Positions 18,699 to 29,053 are shown, counted from the first letter of the stretch. The stretch is 64,000 bases of DNA from Aquibium microcysteis (GCF_014495845.1 NZ_CP061080.1:485001-549000), one strand, 5' to 3'. The notes: a model not told the origin generated them from the sequence alone. A program made the numbers and translations.

Positions 18699-18760
18699 GA
18701 ATTGTCGCCTCTGGTCCTTGCCTGAATGTGTCGGTCTCGTCGCTTTACCCGCCGACGGCG

Positions 18761-19144
18761 TCAGGGCGGGCTTGCGCTCACATGGGCGGCCACGATGCGC
18801 CAGCCTTCGGGCAGGTTGACCCAGGTCTGCGATTGCCGGCTCACCGCCCCGTCCGCGGAGCGGATCAGCGCGTTGGTCGTCGCCATGTCCGGGCCGAAGG
18901 CGGTGACGACGACCGTCTCGATGACGCGCCCGCCCGCCGTGCCCTTCCACGTGCGGGAGCGGAAGGCGGCGATCGCCTCGTAGCCGAACAGCGTCTCCGT
19001 CGGGCCGAACCGGACCGTTGCGGGCGAGTTCCAGAAGAAGCCGTTCAGCGCCTCGACGTCGCCCCGGTCGAGCGCCGCGTTGTAGCGCTCGAAACAGTCG
19101 CGCACCGCGGCGACCGTGGTCTGCGTGTCGATCTCGCCGATCAT
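18761..19144 (-). CDS. AtzH-like / NTF2-fold protein (DUF3225 type)
   Basis: 127 residues with the small NTF2/SnoaL-like pattern: VRDCFERYNAALDRGDVEAL, then FFWNSPATVRFGPTETLFGY, FRSRTW and a beta-rich end (SRQSQTWVNLPEGWRIVAAH). Similar small proteins (AtzH family) sit beside AtzE-type amidases and are thought to assist them. The start at 19144 overlaps the stop of the upstream amidase by 4 bases, consistent with a coupled pair. Confidence 0.82.
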   Translation of the reverse strand: MIGEIDTQTTVAAVRDCFERYNAALDRGDVEALNGFFWNSPATVRFGPTETLFGYEAIAAFRSRTWKGTAGGRVIETVVVTAFGPDMATTNALIRSADGAVSRQSQTWVNLPEGWRIVAAHVSASPP

Positions 19145-20637
19145 GGCCGCGCCTGCAGGGCCGGCGTGGTCGACGGTGGCTTGCGATGGTGCGTCGCCTG
19201 TTCGTAGGCATAGGCGATCTCGATCAGCCTGCCTTCGCTCCACGGGCGGCCGACGATCTGGAGACCGGACGGGAGGTCCACATAGGTGTAGCCCATGGGG
19301 ACGCTCATCGCCGGCCAGTGCAGGCCGGACGCGATCCAGGTCCTGGCGCCCGCGGGGGTGACGTTGCGGTCGCCGTTGAGCTTGGGCGGATAGGTGGCCA
19401 CCGGCAGCACGAAGGCATCGACGCCGGCCGCCGTCATCGCGGCGTCGTAGGCCGCGCGCATCCGGATCTCTAGTGCCTCAAGTGCCAGCACCACCGGGTC
19501 GGTGAGGGGCTCCGGCGCGACCGCGGTCACCCGCAGGCTGCCTTCGTGCACCGGGTGGAACTTCTCCGCCGCCACGATCTCGGCGAGCGTCTTCGGGAAG
19601 CCGGGTCCGGTGCCGGCCAGATAGGTCTCGATCGCGAAGCGCACCTTGCTCAGGGGGTGCATGTTCTGCGGAAAGCGCTCGAATTCCGGGATTTCGAAAG
19701 GGTCGACGATCTCGGCGCCGGCCCCGGCGAGATCGCGCACCGCCTGGTCGAAGAGGGCGACGACCTGCGGATCGGAATCATCGGCCGGGACGGCCTGCCG
19801 CAGGACACCGAGCCGCTTGCCCTTCAGCCCGTCGGCGCGCAGGAACGGCCCGTAGCTCGCCTCGACATGGCCCTGCGCATGGGCTGTGGCGGGATCGGCG
19901 GGGTCGACGCCCGCGATCACGTCGAGCAGCGCCACGAGGTCCTCCATGCTCCGCGCCATCGGGCCGGCCGTGTCGCGCTCGTCGTAGAGCCCGACCATGC
20001 CCGCGCGCGACACCAGCGCCCAGCTCGGCCGCAGCCCCACCAGCGCGTTGTTGGAGGAGGGGTTGCGGATCGATCCCAGCGTATCGGAGCCGAGCCCGAC
20101 CACGCCGAAGCTGGCGGCGAGGCCCGACCCCGTGCCGCCGGACGAACCGCCGGTGGCGTGGGCGGTGTTGTAGGGATTGCGCGCGAAGGTCGGCAGCACC
20201 GAATTGATGTTGTCGAAGCCGCCCCTGGCCCATTCCGACATGGTGGTCTTGGCGAGGATGACGGCGCCCGCCGCGCGCAGCTTCGCCACGACCGTCGCAT
20301 CGCGCCGCGGCACCCATCCGAGAAGCGCCGAGGAACCGCCGGTCGTCTGCAGCCCCGCGACGTCGTAATTGTCCTTCACCAGCACCGGGATGCCGTGCAG
20401 CGGGCCGATGAGTTCGCCGGTCGCGGCCAGATGCGCATCGAGCGCGCGGGCATCGGCGAGCGCGTCGGGGTTGACGGCGACGACGGCCCACAATTGCGGG
20501 CCGCGCCTGTCGAAGGCTTCGATACGGTCGAGCGATGCCTGGGTGACCGCCAGAGCCGTCGTCCGGCGTGTCCGGAAGGCTTCCTGGATCTCGGCGACCG
20601 ACGCCTCCGCGATCTCGAACGGGGCCATCGCGTCCAT
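19141..20637 (-). CDS. Amidase, amidase-signature family (AtzE/GatA-like)
   Basis: 498 residues. The Ser-cisSer-Lys triad of the amidase signature family can be placed: Lys88 in PVLVKDNYDVAG, the serine-rich stretch ATGGSSGGTGSG at about 161-172 and the nucleophile Ser189 in GSDTLGSIRNPS. The more common GGSIR reads LGSIR here. The start at 20637 overlaps the stop of the binding-protein gene by 3 bases. The protein hydrolyses an amide in the cytoplasm; the exact substrate, presumably brought in by the neighbouring importer, is unknown. Confidence 0.92.
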   Translation of the reverse strand: MDAMAPFEIAEASVAEIQEAFRTRRTTALAVTQASLDRIEAFDRRGPQLWAVVAVNPDALADARALDAHLAATGELIGPLHGIPVLVKDNYDVAGLQTTGGSSALLGWVPRRDATVVAKLRAAGAVILAKTTMSEWARGGFDNINSVLPTFARNPYNTAHATGGSSGGTGSGLAASFGVVGLGSDTLGSIRNPSSNNALVGLRPSWALVSRAGMVGLYDERDTAGPMARSMEDLVALLDVIAGVDPADPATAHAQGHVEASYGPFLRADGLKGKRLGVLRQAVPADDSDPQVVALFDQAVRDLAGAGAEIVDPFEIPEFERFPQNMHPLSKVRFAIETYLAGTGPGFPKTLAEIVAAEKFHPVHEGSLRVTAVAPEPLTDPVVLALEALEIRMRAAYDAAMTAAGVDAFVLPVATYPPKLNGDRNVTPAGARTWIASGLHWPAMSVPMGYTYVDLPSGLQIVGRPWSEGRLIEIAYAYEQATHHRKPPSTTPALQARP

Positions 20638-22253
20638 CAGTCCATCACCTCGATCGGCGTGAAGTCCTGGTACCAGTTCTTCGCCTGCACGAAGCCCCTG
20701 AGCTTCGGCGACAGGGCGCGGGGGTTGGTGTCGTGCACCACGACCAGCGCCGCCGCGTCGTCGGTCACCACTTCCATCACCCGCGACATGGCCTCGTCCA
20801 GCGCCGCCGGGTCGAAGGTCGCGCGCGCCCTGGTCAACGCCTCGTCGAAGGCCGGGTTGTCGTAGAAGCCCCAGTTGCCGCCGGCCGGCGGCGCCAGCGT
20901 CGAGGTGAAGGAGATGACGCCGGTCGCCGGCTCCTGCATGGTCATCGCCACGTTCAGCGCGTCGGCGCCGGACTCCCTGGCGCCCTGCCGCAGCATGGTG
21001 ATCATGGTGCCGAAATCGCGCACGTCGAACGTGACGTTGATGCCGACTTCGCGCATGTAGCTCTGGATCACCTCGTTCATCGACAGCGGCACCATCTGTC
21101 CGCCGCCCGACGAGGAGATCACGATGGTGAGCTCGACCGGCTTGTCCGGGCCGTATCCCGCCTCCGCCAGCAGCGCCTTGGCCGCTTCCGGATCGTAGCG
21201 GAACTCGAACGCCGGCTTGCCGTACCAGGGCGAGCCGGGCTGGGCGAATGCCTTGGCCGCCGTGGCATGCCCGCCGAGGAACTCCACGATCGCGTCGCGG
21301 TCGATGGCGAGATTGGCCGCCTTGCGGACCCGGATGTCGGAGAAGGGCGAGTCGGCGGTGAAGTTGAGGCGCCAGATCCAGGAGTGCGGATAGGTGTTCT
21401 CGATGATCGTGAAGCCGGCCGCCTCCAGCGACGGGATCGAATCCGGCGGCAGGGTGTCGACCAGATCCACCTGGCCGGAACGCAGCGCCGCCACGCGGGT
21501 GTTGGCGTCGGGCACCGGCAGCAGCACCAGTTCCGACGTCTTCGGTACGCGCGCCGGGTTCCAGTAGCCCTCGAAGGCCTTCAGCCTGAGCTCCGAGCCG
21601 GGCGTGAGCGAGACGAAGGCGTAGGGGCCGGTCCCAGACGGGTTGATCGCGAAGTTTTCCCAGCTGCCGGCCTCCGCGTGGCGGGCCGGACTGGCGAAGA
21701 ACAGCGTCGACAGCTCGAACGGCAGCAGGCTGTTGAGGTATTTGGTCTCGAGATAGATCGTCCTGTCGTCGATCTTGCCGTAGCCGGCGATCGACTGGGT
21801 GCGCGCGCCCGCCATTCCCGCCCGTCCGGGATGGAAGTGAGGCGCGTCCCGGTTCAGGTAGCCCTCGAAGTTCCAGATCGCCGCGTCCGCGTTCCACGGG
21901 GACCCGTCATGGAACGTCGCCGCGCGCAGCTTGAAGATCCAGCGCTTCTGGTTGTCCGGATCGACGGACCAGGATTCGGCCAGCCCCGGCACCAGGCCCG
22001 AGGGCTTGTCGGCGGAGCTCATGTCCCAGGAGACGAGCGGGTCGAAGAGCGTGTAGCCGCCGAAGCGCGCGCCCTCGAAGCCGCCGGTCGGCACCGCCCA
22101 CAGATTGGGGATGTCGCTGAGCGATATGGCGATCCGCAGCGTCTTGCCGGCCGCGCGCGCCGGTCGCGGCACGAACGGCGCGGCGGCGGTCGCCATCATC
22201 AGCGTGCTCGTCAGTCCCTGGAGGACGCCGCGGCGGGTCGGTTCGAATGGCAT
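20637..22253 (-). CDS. ABC transporter substrate-binding protein, DppA/OppA family
   Basis: 538 residues of the SBP_bac_5 family. The N-terminus has a twin-arginine signal (EPTRRGVLQGLTSTLMMATA) followed by a PARAAG cleavage region, so it is likely exported folded. Family landmarks are VPGLAESWSVDPDNQKRWIF near residue 90, AATFHDGSPWNADAAIWNFE, and GTGPYAFVSLTPG near residue 205. It belongs to the importer formed by the four genes upstream. A close relative (30368-31942) with a normal Sec signal is encoded separately. Confidence 0.9.
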   Translation of the reverse strand: MPFEPTRRGVLQGLTSTLMMATAAAPFVPRPARAAGKTLRIAISLSDIPNLWAVPTGGFEGARFGGYTLFDPLVSWDMSSADKPSGLVPGLAESWSVDPDNQKRWIFKLRAATFHDGSPWNADAAIWNFEGYLNRDAPHFHPGRAGMAGARTQSIAGYGKIDDRTIYLETKYLNSLLPFELSTLFFASPARHAEAGSWENFAINPSGTGPYAFVSLTPGSELRLKAFEGYWNPARVPKTSELVLLPVPDANTRVAALRSGQVDLVDTLPPDSIPSLEAAGFTIIENTYPHSWIWRLNFTADSPFSDIRVRKAANLAIDRDAIVEFLGGHATAAKAFAQPGSPWYGKPAFEFRYDPEAAKALLAEAGYGPDKPVELTIVISSSGGGQMVPLSMNEVIQSYMREVGINVTFDVRDFGTMITMLRQGARESGADALNVAMTMQEPATGVISFTSTLAPPAGGNWGFYDNPAFDEALTRARATFDPAALDEAMSRVMEVVTDDAAALVVVHDTNPRALSPKLRGFVQAKNWYQDFTPIEVMD

Positions 22254-22287
22254 GGCAGGTTCCCCGGTTGTCGGTTGGAGGTGAAGG

Positions 22288-23190
22288 TCAGGCGCGAACG
22301 TCCATCGCAGTCCGCAACCCGTCGCTGACGAAATTGAAGCAGACGCTGGTCATGAAGATGCAGATGCCGGGAAGCGTGGCGATCATCGGCTGCGAGTAGA
22401 TCGCGCTGCGCAGCGTGTTCAGCATCAGGCCCCATTCGGGATCCGGCGGCTTGATGCCGAGCCCGAGGAACGACAGGCCCGAGGCCACGATCATCGACAC
22501 GCCGACGAGGCTGGTGGCGTAGACGAAGATCGGCCCGAGCACGTTGGGCAGGATGTGGACGACGACGATCGAACGCGCGCCGGCGCCCGTCGCCCGCGCG
22601 GCCTCCGCATAGTCGAGACTGCGAACGCCGGTGGTGACGCTTTCCGCCACGCGGATGATCGGCGGGATGAAGACGATGGTGAGCGACATGATGGCGTTGG
22701 CGATGCCCGCGCCGAGCGATCCGCTGACGGCGACGGCGAGCAGCACCGAGGGAAAGGCGTAGAACACGTCGGTGACGCGCATGATGGCCATGTTGATCTT
22801 GCCGCCCGCGAAGCCCGCGATGATGCCGATCGAGCCGCCGACGAGGAAGGCGATGGCCACCGGCGTGATGCCGACGAACCAGGAATAGCGCCCGCCGTGC
22901 AGGAGCCGGCTCAGCATGTCGCGGCCGAGTTCGTCGGTGCCGAGCAGGTGGCCCGGCGTGCCGATGGGCTTCAGGCGCCGGACGATGCTGCCGTCGGTGG
23001 GTCCATAGGGCGCCACCAGTGGAGCAAACAGGATGAGCCCGGCCATCAGGATCAGGATGCCGCCGCAGAACAGCGTCACCTTGTCCCGCATCAGCCGGCG
23101 GCCGACGGCCCGCCAGTAGGTGTCGTCGTTCTCCGCCACCTTTGGCGGCGCCGCGTCTTCCGCGCGTTCGGAGCCGTAGGTCGTCGTCAT
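22288..23190 (-). CDS. ABC transporter permease, DppC/OppC family
   Basis: 300 residues with an N-terminal helix at about 40-62 and the DppC landmark HLLGTDELGRDMLSRLLHGG near residue 95, followed by five further membrane helices and the coupling loop EAARATGAGARSIVVVHILP. The start at 23190 overlaps the stop of the DppB-type gene by 4 bases. It pairs with that protein to form the membrane channel of the peptide/amide importer. Confidence 0.92.
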   Translation of the reverse strand: MTTTYGSERAEDAAPPKVAENDDTYWRAVGRRLMRDKVTLFCGGILILMAGLILFAPLVAPYGPTDGSIVRRLKPIGTPGHLLGTDELGRDMLSRLLHGGRYSWFVGITPVAIAFLVGGSIGIIAGFAGGKINMAIMRVTDVFYAFPSVLLAVAVSGSLGAGIANAIMSLTIVFIPPIIRVAESVTTGVRSLDYAEAARATGAGARSIVVVHILPNVLGPIFVYATSLVGVSMIVASGLSFLGLGIKPPDPEWGLMLNTLRSAIYSQPMIATLPGICIFMTSVCFNFVSDGLRTAMDVRA

Positions 23191-24140
23191 CGGCGGCTGA
23201 TCCTTGGGTCGATGGAGGTCTGGACGAGGTCGACCAGCAGGTTGAGGACGACGAAGAACAGCGCCAGCACCAGCGTGGTGGCCTGCAGCACCGGGATGTC
23301 GCGCTGGAAGATCGCCGTGTTCAGCATCATGCCGGTGCCCGGCCAGGCGAACACCGTCTCCACCAGGATCGACCCGCCCATCAGGTTGGCGAGCTGCAGG
23401 CCGATGACGGCGAGGGTGGTCGGGGCGGCGTTGCGAACGACATGGGCGACGATGCCGTGCCGCAGCAGCCCCTTGCCGCGCAGGGTGGTGATGTAGTCCT
23501 GGCTCATGATGTCGCTGACGAGGCCGCGCACGGTGCGCGTCACGATGCCCGCCGGAATGACGGCGAGCGTGATCGAGGGCAGGATCAGGTAGCGGACGTG
23601 GTCCCAGTCGAACAGCGAGACCGCGGAGCCGCCGGGGCCGGCGCCCATGGCGGGCAGCATGTTCAGGTTCACCGAGAAGATGATGACCAGCACCATGCCC
23701 AGCCAGTAATGCGGCACGGAGACGCCTGCCACCGCGACGGCAAGCAGGACGCGGTCGATCCAGCTGTCGCGATAGACCCCGGCGATGCCGCCGAAGACGC
23801 ATCCCGTCACGAAACCGAGCAGGCCGCCCGTGCAGGCCAGCACGAAGGTGGCTCCGCTTGCCGAGATCAGGTCGGGCAGCACCGGGCGGCCCTTGATCAG
23901 CGACGTGCCGAAATCGCCCTGCACGACCTTCATGAGCCACAGGCCGAACTGGACCGGAAGCGGCTGGTCGAGTCCGTATTCGGCGCGGACGCGGTCGATC
24001 ACCTCCTTGGGCGTGTCGGGCTGCACCATGGCGTCGATCGGGTCGCCGGGCGCGATGTGCACGAGCAGGAAGCAGACGAGGCTGACGGCGAGCGAGATCG
24101 GCACGATGTAGAGCACGCGCCTGAGGATGTAGGCAATCAT
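23187..24140 (-). CDS. ABC transporter permease, DppB/OppB family
   Basis: 317 residues. It starts with the typical MIAYILRRVLYIVPISLAVS helix, then HIAPGDPIDAMVQPDTP and YGLDQPLPVQFGLWLMKVVQ. The GDFGTSLIKGRPV motif and the coupling loop TTLRGKGLLRHGIVAHVVRN complete the family pattern. About six membrane helices. It starts 46 bases after the stop of the upstream ATPase gene and overlaps the DppC-type gene. Confidence 0.92.
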   Translation of the reverse strand: MIAYILRRVLYIVPISLAVSLVCFLLVHIAPGDPIDAMVQPDTPKEVIDRVRAEYGLDQPLPVQFGLWLMKVVQGDFGTSLIKGRPVLPDLISASGATFVLACTGGLLGFVTGCVFGGIAGVYRDSWIDRVLLAVAVAGVSVPHYWLGMVLVIIFSVNLNMLPAMGAGPGGSAVSLFDWDHVRYLILPSITLAVIPAGIVTRTVRGLVSDIMSQDYITTLRGKGLLRHGIVAHVVRNAAPTTLAVIGLQLANLMGGSILVETVFAWPGTGMMLNTAIFQRDIPVLQATTLVLALFFVVLNLLVDLVQTSIDPRISRR

Positions 24141-24186
24141 GGCTGTACCACTCCCGGTCGGGTCGTCGCGGAGGCGATGCGGGCGG

Positions 24187-25170
24187 TCACGCCGCGATCT
24201 CCTCGGTGCGGAAGCAGCGCACCGCACGGCCTGCCCGCGCGGGCCGGAGCTCCGGCAGGGCGGCGGAGCAGGCATCGAGCGCGTGCGGGCAGCGCGGCGC
24301 GAAGGCGCAGCCTTCGATCGGATGGCGCAGGTCCGGCGGCGATCCCGGGATCGTCGTCAGCCGCGTCCCGCGCAGGCCCGAATGCACGGTGGCGCCCAGC
24401 AGTCCCCTGGCGTAGGGATGCAGCGGCCCGCGCATGACGTCGACGGTCGAGCCCGCCTCGACCATGCGCCCGGCATACATGACCGCGATCCGGTCGGCGA
24501 TTTCGCCCGCCACGCCGAGGTCGTGGGTGACGAAGATGACGCCCATGCCGAGTTCCTGCTGCAGCTGGCGCAGCAGCAGGAGAATCTGGATCTGGACCGT
24601 CGCGTCGAGCGCGGTGGTCGGCTCGTCGGCGAGCAGCAGCTGCGGCCGGCAGGAGATCGCCATCGCGATCATGGCGCGCTGGCGCAGACCGCCCGACAAT
24701 TCGTGCGGATAGGCCTGGAGCCGTCGTTTCGCCGACGGGATCTGGACCAGTTCGAGCAGTTCCAGCGCGCGCCGTTCCGCCTCGCGCCGGCCGATGCCTT
24801 CGTGCCGGACCAGCGTCTCGCTGATCTGGCGGCCGATCGTGTAGACCGGATCGAGCGCCGTCATCGGCTCCTGGAAGATCATCGAGACGACCTTGCCGCG
24901 CAGGGAGGACAATTGCCGGTCGGGAATGGCCATCATGTCGTTGCCGGCAACCGTGAGTTCACCGGACACGACGGTCTTGTTCGGCGGGTTCAGCCGCATC
25001 ATCGCGCGCAGCGTCACCGACTTGCCCGAGCCGCTCTCGCCGAGGATGCACAGCACCTCGCCGGCCTCCAGATCGAGATCCACGCCGTTGACCGCCTTCA
25101 CGGTCGCGTCGCGCGACACGAAGCGGACATGCAGGTCGCGGGCGCGGACGAGGGGAGCGGAGGCCGTCAT
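24187..25170 (-). CDS. ABC transporter ATP-binding protein, DppD/OppD family
   Basis: 327 residues. Walker A is [11 protein letters not shown] near residue 45, signature [15 protein letters not shown], Walker [17 protein letters not shown], and the switch His in [11 protein letters not shown]. The C-terminal cluster with cysteines ([15 protein letters not shown]) is the iron-sulfur or oligopeptide-type extension found in DppD/OppD. The start overlaps the stop of the second ATPase gene. With DppF-type 25167-26204 it forms the heterodimeric motor of the importer. Confidence 0.93.
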   Translation of the reverse strand: MTASAPLVRARDLHVRFVSRDATVKAVNGVDLDLEAGEVLCILGESGSGKSVTLRAMMRLNPPNKTVVSGELTVAGNDMMAIPDRQLSSLRGKVVSMIFQEPMTALDPVYTIGRQISETLVRHEGIGRREAERRALELLELVQIPSAKRRLQAYPHELSGGLRQRAMIAMAISCRPQLLLADEPTTALDATVQIQILLLLRQLQQELGMGVIFVTHDLGVAGEIADRIAVMYAGRMVEAGSTVDVMRGPLHPYARGLLGATVHSGLRGTRLTTIPGSPPDLRHPIEGCAFAPRCPHALDACSAALPELRPARAGRAVRCFRTEEIAA

Positions 25171-26204
25171 GCCGCGAGCCTCCGGCTGTCGCCGTAGCCG
25201 CTGTCCGCCCGCGTCGCGTGGCAGGCCGCCTGATGGCCCGCGCCGATGTCGTAGAGGGCGGGCTGCCGCTCCGCGCAAATCTCGCGCGCCAGCGCGCAGC
25301 GGGTGCGAAAGCGACACCCGGACGGCGGGTTGATCGGATTGGGCGGGTCGCCCACCAGCGGCGGCTGCGTGCGCCTGCGGGTCGGATCCATCGACGGGCG
25401 GCTGGCCAGCAGCGCCCGGGTATAGGGATGGCCCGCCCGGCCGAAGATCTCGTCGACCGGCCCCAGCTCGGCGATCTTGCCGAGATACATGACCAGCACC
25501 CGGTCGGCGACGTGCTCCACCACGTTGAGGTCGTGGCTGATGAACAGGTAGGTGAGGCCGAACTGCTCCTTGAGGTCGAGGAGAAGGTTGAGCACCTGCG
25601 CCTCGACCGACTTGTCCAGCGCCGACACCGGCTCGTCGAGGATGATCAGGCGCGGCCGCAGTGCCAGCGCGCGGGCGATGTTGACGCGCTGCCGCTGGCC
25701 GCCGGAGAGTTCGTGCGGAAAGCGTCGCGCATATTGCCGCGGCGCAAGCCCGACGGCCTGAAGCAGATCGCGGGCGCGTTCCCCCGCTTCCCGGTGCGGC
25801 GTGCCGTGCACCTTCGGGCCGTAGGCGATCGATTCCTCGATGGTGAGGCGCGGGTTCAGCGACGAGTAGCTGTCCTGGAACACCATCTGGACCTGGCGGC
25901 GATAGTCGGCCAGGCTGATGCCCCCCGCCGCGCCGACGAGGTCCCCGTCGAAGACGATCTCGCCCTCCGTCGGTGCGATCAGCGACATGATCAGGCGCGA
26001 CGCGGTGGACTTGCCGCAGCCGGATTCGCCGACGATTCCGAGCGTCTCGCGCTTGTCGATGGTGAAGTCCAGCCCGTCGACCGCGCGCACCACCTGCTTG
26101 CCGGTGAAGACGGTGCCGATGGGGAAGTGCTTCACCAGTCCCTTGACGATCAGGAGCGGCTGGGCGGGACCGCCCCGGTCTGGGGTCTGCGGCGGCTCTG
26201 ACAT
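25167..26204 (-). CDS. ABC transporter ATP-binding protein, DppF/OppF family
   Basis: 345 residues. Walker A is VGESGCGKSTASRL near residue 70, the family-typical Q-loop region MVFQDSYSSLNPRLTIEESI follows, the signature is LSGGQRQRVNIARAL and Walker B LIILDEPVSALDKSVEAQ. The C-terminal extension again has three cysteines (GCRFRTRCALAREIC). It is the first transporter gene after the 785-residue amidase, with a 229-base gap that may hold an internal promoter. Confidence 0.93.
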   Translation of the reverse strand: MSEPPQTPDRGGPAQPLLIVKGLVKHFPIGTVFTGKQVVRAVDGLDFTIDKRETLGIVGESGCGKSTASRLIMSLIAPTEGEIVFDGDLVGAAGGISLADYRRQVQMVFQDSYSSLNPRLTIEESIAYGPKVHGTPHREAGERARDLLQAVGLAPRQYARRFPHELSGGQRQRVNIARALALRPRLIILDEPVSALDKSVEAQVLNLLLDLKEQFGLTYLFISHDLNVVEHVADRVLVMYLGKIAELGPVDEIFGRAGHPYTRALLASRPSMDPTRRRTQPPLVGDPPNPINPPSGCRFRTRCALAREICAERQPALYDIGAGHQAACHATRADSGYGDSRRLAA

Positions 26205-26433
26205 GGACGATCTCCACCTTTGAGGCTGCTCGATGTCTCCTTCTGCCTTCGCTTCGACGTTCCGTTCCCGTTTCGGCGCCATCTCATGCGCCCGGCCGAT
26301 ACCGGTCCGATGCCGCTCGGTCTGTTCTTGTGCACGGTTCCGAAAGCCCTCCGGTCGGCGGGAGGCGGTTCGGATCGGCGGTGCAACGCCGTCGGGAAGG
26401 CTCCGCGGCCTGCGCCGCGAAGCCGGGGTCGTG

Positions 26434-28791
26434 TCAGCCGCGCATCGGGATCGGTCCGAAGGCCGGCGGGGGCACCCGCCTCTTCGAGGCGTTCTCGTAG
26501 GAGGACGCGACCTTCAGCAGGATGTCCTCCTTTCCGGGCTCGGCCCTGAACGTGAAGGAGAAGGGCAGGCCGGGTGCCGGCAGTTCCGTCGGGGTGTCGG
26601 AGAGCGTCGGCACGTAGCGCGTGCCGTCCTCGCTCAGCTTGAACACCGGGTCGTAGACGGTCCGCACGAAGCCGGCGGGGATCAGAACCTCGGTCAGACC
26701 CGCGTTCGGACCGTAGAAGGACTCCAGCCGCAGGTTCTGCAGCGTGCCCGGTTCGGTGGCGCCGCCGATCTTGGCCGGCGGCAGCGGCGTGTGCAGCCGC
26801 ACGAAGCAGTCGAGCTTGTTCTCGAGGAGAACCATCATGTCCGTGCGGCGCAGCAGTTCGCGCAGCATGATGCGCTCGTTGACGCCCTGGCGGCCGTCGA
26901 GCCTGTTGCGCGGATCGACCGTCTCCTCCCAGTTGAGGAAGGCCGCCCGCTGGTCGTCGCCCCAGTATTTCGATCGCTTGTTCATCTCCTCGAAGTTGAT
27001 GAGCGTCTCGACGACGCCCTTCTTCTTCCAGTCTCGCGCGCGACGCGTCAGGTACTGCGGCAGGTGGAAGCGGAAGGTCGTCGCCAGTTCCTGCTGCTGG
27101 ATCGTCATGATGTCGAGGTTCGACGGCGGCGCGATCACTCCGTCGGCCATCGCCACCAGATAGTCGATCGGCGTCATCGTGCCGGTGCCGAAGACCTTGC
27201 CGGGCCAGAATTCCGTCGGCCGGATGGCGGCGGCGAACTCGGCAAACAGCGGCGTGCCGTCGGGCTTCAGCCGGAACATCAGGTCGGGCATGAACACCGG
27301 CACCAGCCGCGCCAGCGCCACGCGGAAGTCGACGCTCATGACCTCGACCTCGGGATCGCGCGTCCAGCGCGGGTCGGTCGATTCCACCAGCGTCGCGCCG
27401 AGATGATCCTTCAGCACCGCCTTCATCTCGATGGCCGCGGCCCGGGTGATCGGCTCCGCCGCCTTGGAACCGGCGGTGATCATCGATTCGCGCACGACGC
27501 CGAGCCGCACGCCGTCAAGCGCGCCCTTTTCGCCGCTGCCCCGGGCATGGCTGAGATAGGGCGTCTGGAGCACGGAACTGCGCGGCACGGTGGTGAAGGG
27601 GTCGCGCGGATCGTAATAGCCCTCGCTCTCGTCCTTCAGCGCGTCGAGCACCTTGGCCGCGTCGGCGATCTTGCGGGCATGGATGCCGGTGCGGTCGCAA
27701 TAGATGTCGGCGCCGATCGCGCCGCCGTCGAAGCCGATCATCGCCTTGTGCGGCAGGATCAGCGCGATCGAATTGTGGTTGGAGGGGCCGCGGCACGAGG
27801 CGCGGGTCTCCTCGCCGAGGCTGATCATGCACAGATTGGCATTGACGGAGACGCCCGAGCCGGAGCTGGAGCCGAGCGAGGCGGCCCGCGTCGTGTCGAA
27901 GGGATTGGAGGGATTGCCGCCCCAGCTCGAGCGCTGGTAGCCGAGCACCGACGGCAGCACCTTGTCGGGCACGTGGCGCCCGCCAGGATCGCCCGCGCGT
28001 CCGTTGTATTCGGTGTTCACCGCCTTGGCGAAGATGATGCCGCCCTTCTTGCGGATCTGCGCCACCAGCACGTGATCCTCGGCCGGAACGTCCATGTCGT
28101 AGGCGGCGTCGCCGCCGCCGGTCGAACGCATGTCCTTGGTGTCGAAAGGGTCCTTGAAGGAGAACACCACGCCGTAGAGCGGCATCGCCTCGAGGTCCGG
28201 ATTGGTGCCGTAGGCGGCGTCGAGCGCCGCGGCCGTCTCCAGGGCGTCGGGATGGCGCCGCAGGATCTCGGCGCCCGCCGGTGCGCCGTCGGGGAGGGGG
28301 CCGTCGTCGGGGTGCCGGTCGAAGTCGCCGCGGCAGGTCACGGAGCGCTCGCCGCGGATGTTGAGCGTGCCGAGCGCATTGACCTGCCCGGCATCGGGCT
28401 TGCCGACGATCATGCCGTATTGCTGGAAGACCGACGGATCGGACGCGGTCGGCTCCATCCGGCCGAACTCCAGCGGCTTGCCCTTGTAACGGTCGTAGTC
28501 GGGAAGGACGTCCGACACCTTCACGGTCTCGGTGGGAAAGGCCAGCGCCGTCGTGGCGCGGACGGTTCCAGGCGCCCCGGCGACCGGCGCTCCGTCCTCG
28601 GTGACCAGAAGGCTGGCGACGCCGTTGAAGGCGCGCGCCCGGTCGATATAGTGCTGCACGATCTGGACGACCGTGATCTCGCCTCTCCGGATGGCCGCGT
28701 GCATCGCGTCGATGGTCGCTTCTTCCAGCTGGAAGGCGGGTGTGGCGGCTCCTGCGTCGATGCCTGCTGCGATTTGTGCGTGTTCGTTCAT
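26434..28791 (-). CDS. Large amidase-signature family protein (785 aa)
   Basis: 785 residues, well above the 450-550 usual for amidases. Amidase features are recognisable: the Lys in VVFSFKDPFDTKDMRSTGG (about residue 210), AASLGSSSGSGVSVNANLC (about 300) and the segment LGEETRASCRGPSNHNSI (about 325), where the nucleophile Ser normally lies in GGSIR. The extra 250 residues are mostly a C-terminal extension with a beta-rich end. ATG 28791 starts the minus-strand operon, downstream of the palindrome at 29054-29066. The extra length and altered nucleophile motif make the exact reaction uncertain; it may act on a bulky amide. Confidence 0.8.
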   Translation of the reverse strand: MNEHAQIAAGIDAGAATPAFQLEEATIDAMHAAIRRGEITVVQIVQHYIDRARAFNGVASLLVTEDGAPVAGAPGTVRATTALAFPTETVKVSDVLPDYDRYKGKPLEFGRMEPTASDPSVFQQYGMIVGKPDAGQVNALGTLNIRGERSVTCRGDFDRHPDDGPLPDGAPAGAEILRRHPDALETAAALDAAYGTNPDLEAMPLYGVVFSFKDPFDTKDMRSTGGGDAAYDMDVPAEDHVLVAQIRKKGGIIFAKAVNTEYNGRAGDPGGRHVPDKVLPSVLGYQRSSWGGNPSNPFDTTRAASLGSSSGSGVSVNANLCMISLGEETRASCRGPSNHNSIALILPHKAMIGFDGGAIGADIYCDRTGIHARKIADAAKVLDALKDESEGYYDPRDPFTTVPRSSVLQTPYLSHARGSGEKGALDGVRLGVVRESMITAGSKAAEPITRAAAIEMKAVLKDHLGATLVESTDPRWTRDPEVEVMSVDFRVALARLVPVFMPDLMFRLKPDGTPLFAEFAAAIRPTEFWPGKVFGTGTMTPIDYLVAMADGVIAPPSNLDIMTIQQQELATTFRFHLPQYLTRRARDWKKKGVVETLINFEEMNKRSKYWGDDQRAAFLNWEETVDPRNRLDGRQGVNERIMLRELLRRTDMMVLLENKLDCFVRLHTPLPPAKIGGATEPGTLQNLRLESFYGPNAGLTEVLIPAGFVRTVYDPVFKLSEDGTRYVPTLSDTPTELPAPGLPFSFTFRAEPGKEDILLKVASSYENASKRRVPPPAFGPIPMRG

Positions 28792-29053
28792 TCTCGTCTC
28801 CTCGGCGGCCGCCTTGCGACCGTGGGGCCCTTGCGGGGCGGCAATCAGATGAGATCCTCTGCCATGCGGGCGCTCCGAGGCGCTCCGCGGAGGGTGCGGG
28901 ATCCGGTTCCGAAGGCAGACGCGCGACGCCGCGCATGCGCTTCCCGATCGGCCTGAGCCGTCTGAGAGGGTATCTCGCCTTGGGCAGCAGGACCTTTCGG
29001 ACGTCCTCTCCCGGTTGGCGATGAGGGCAGCCTGACCAAGCGGAAGGGTCTTG
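28792..29053. other. Upstream region of the amidase/importer operon
   Basis: About 260 GC-rich bases that should hold the 5' untranslated region of the minus-strand operon. Apart from the operator just to the right and the TTGACA-like hexamer at 29052-29057 (read leftward) I see nothing specific. Confidence 0.5.
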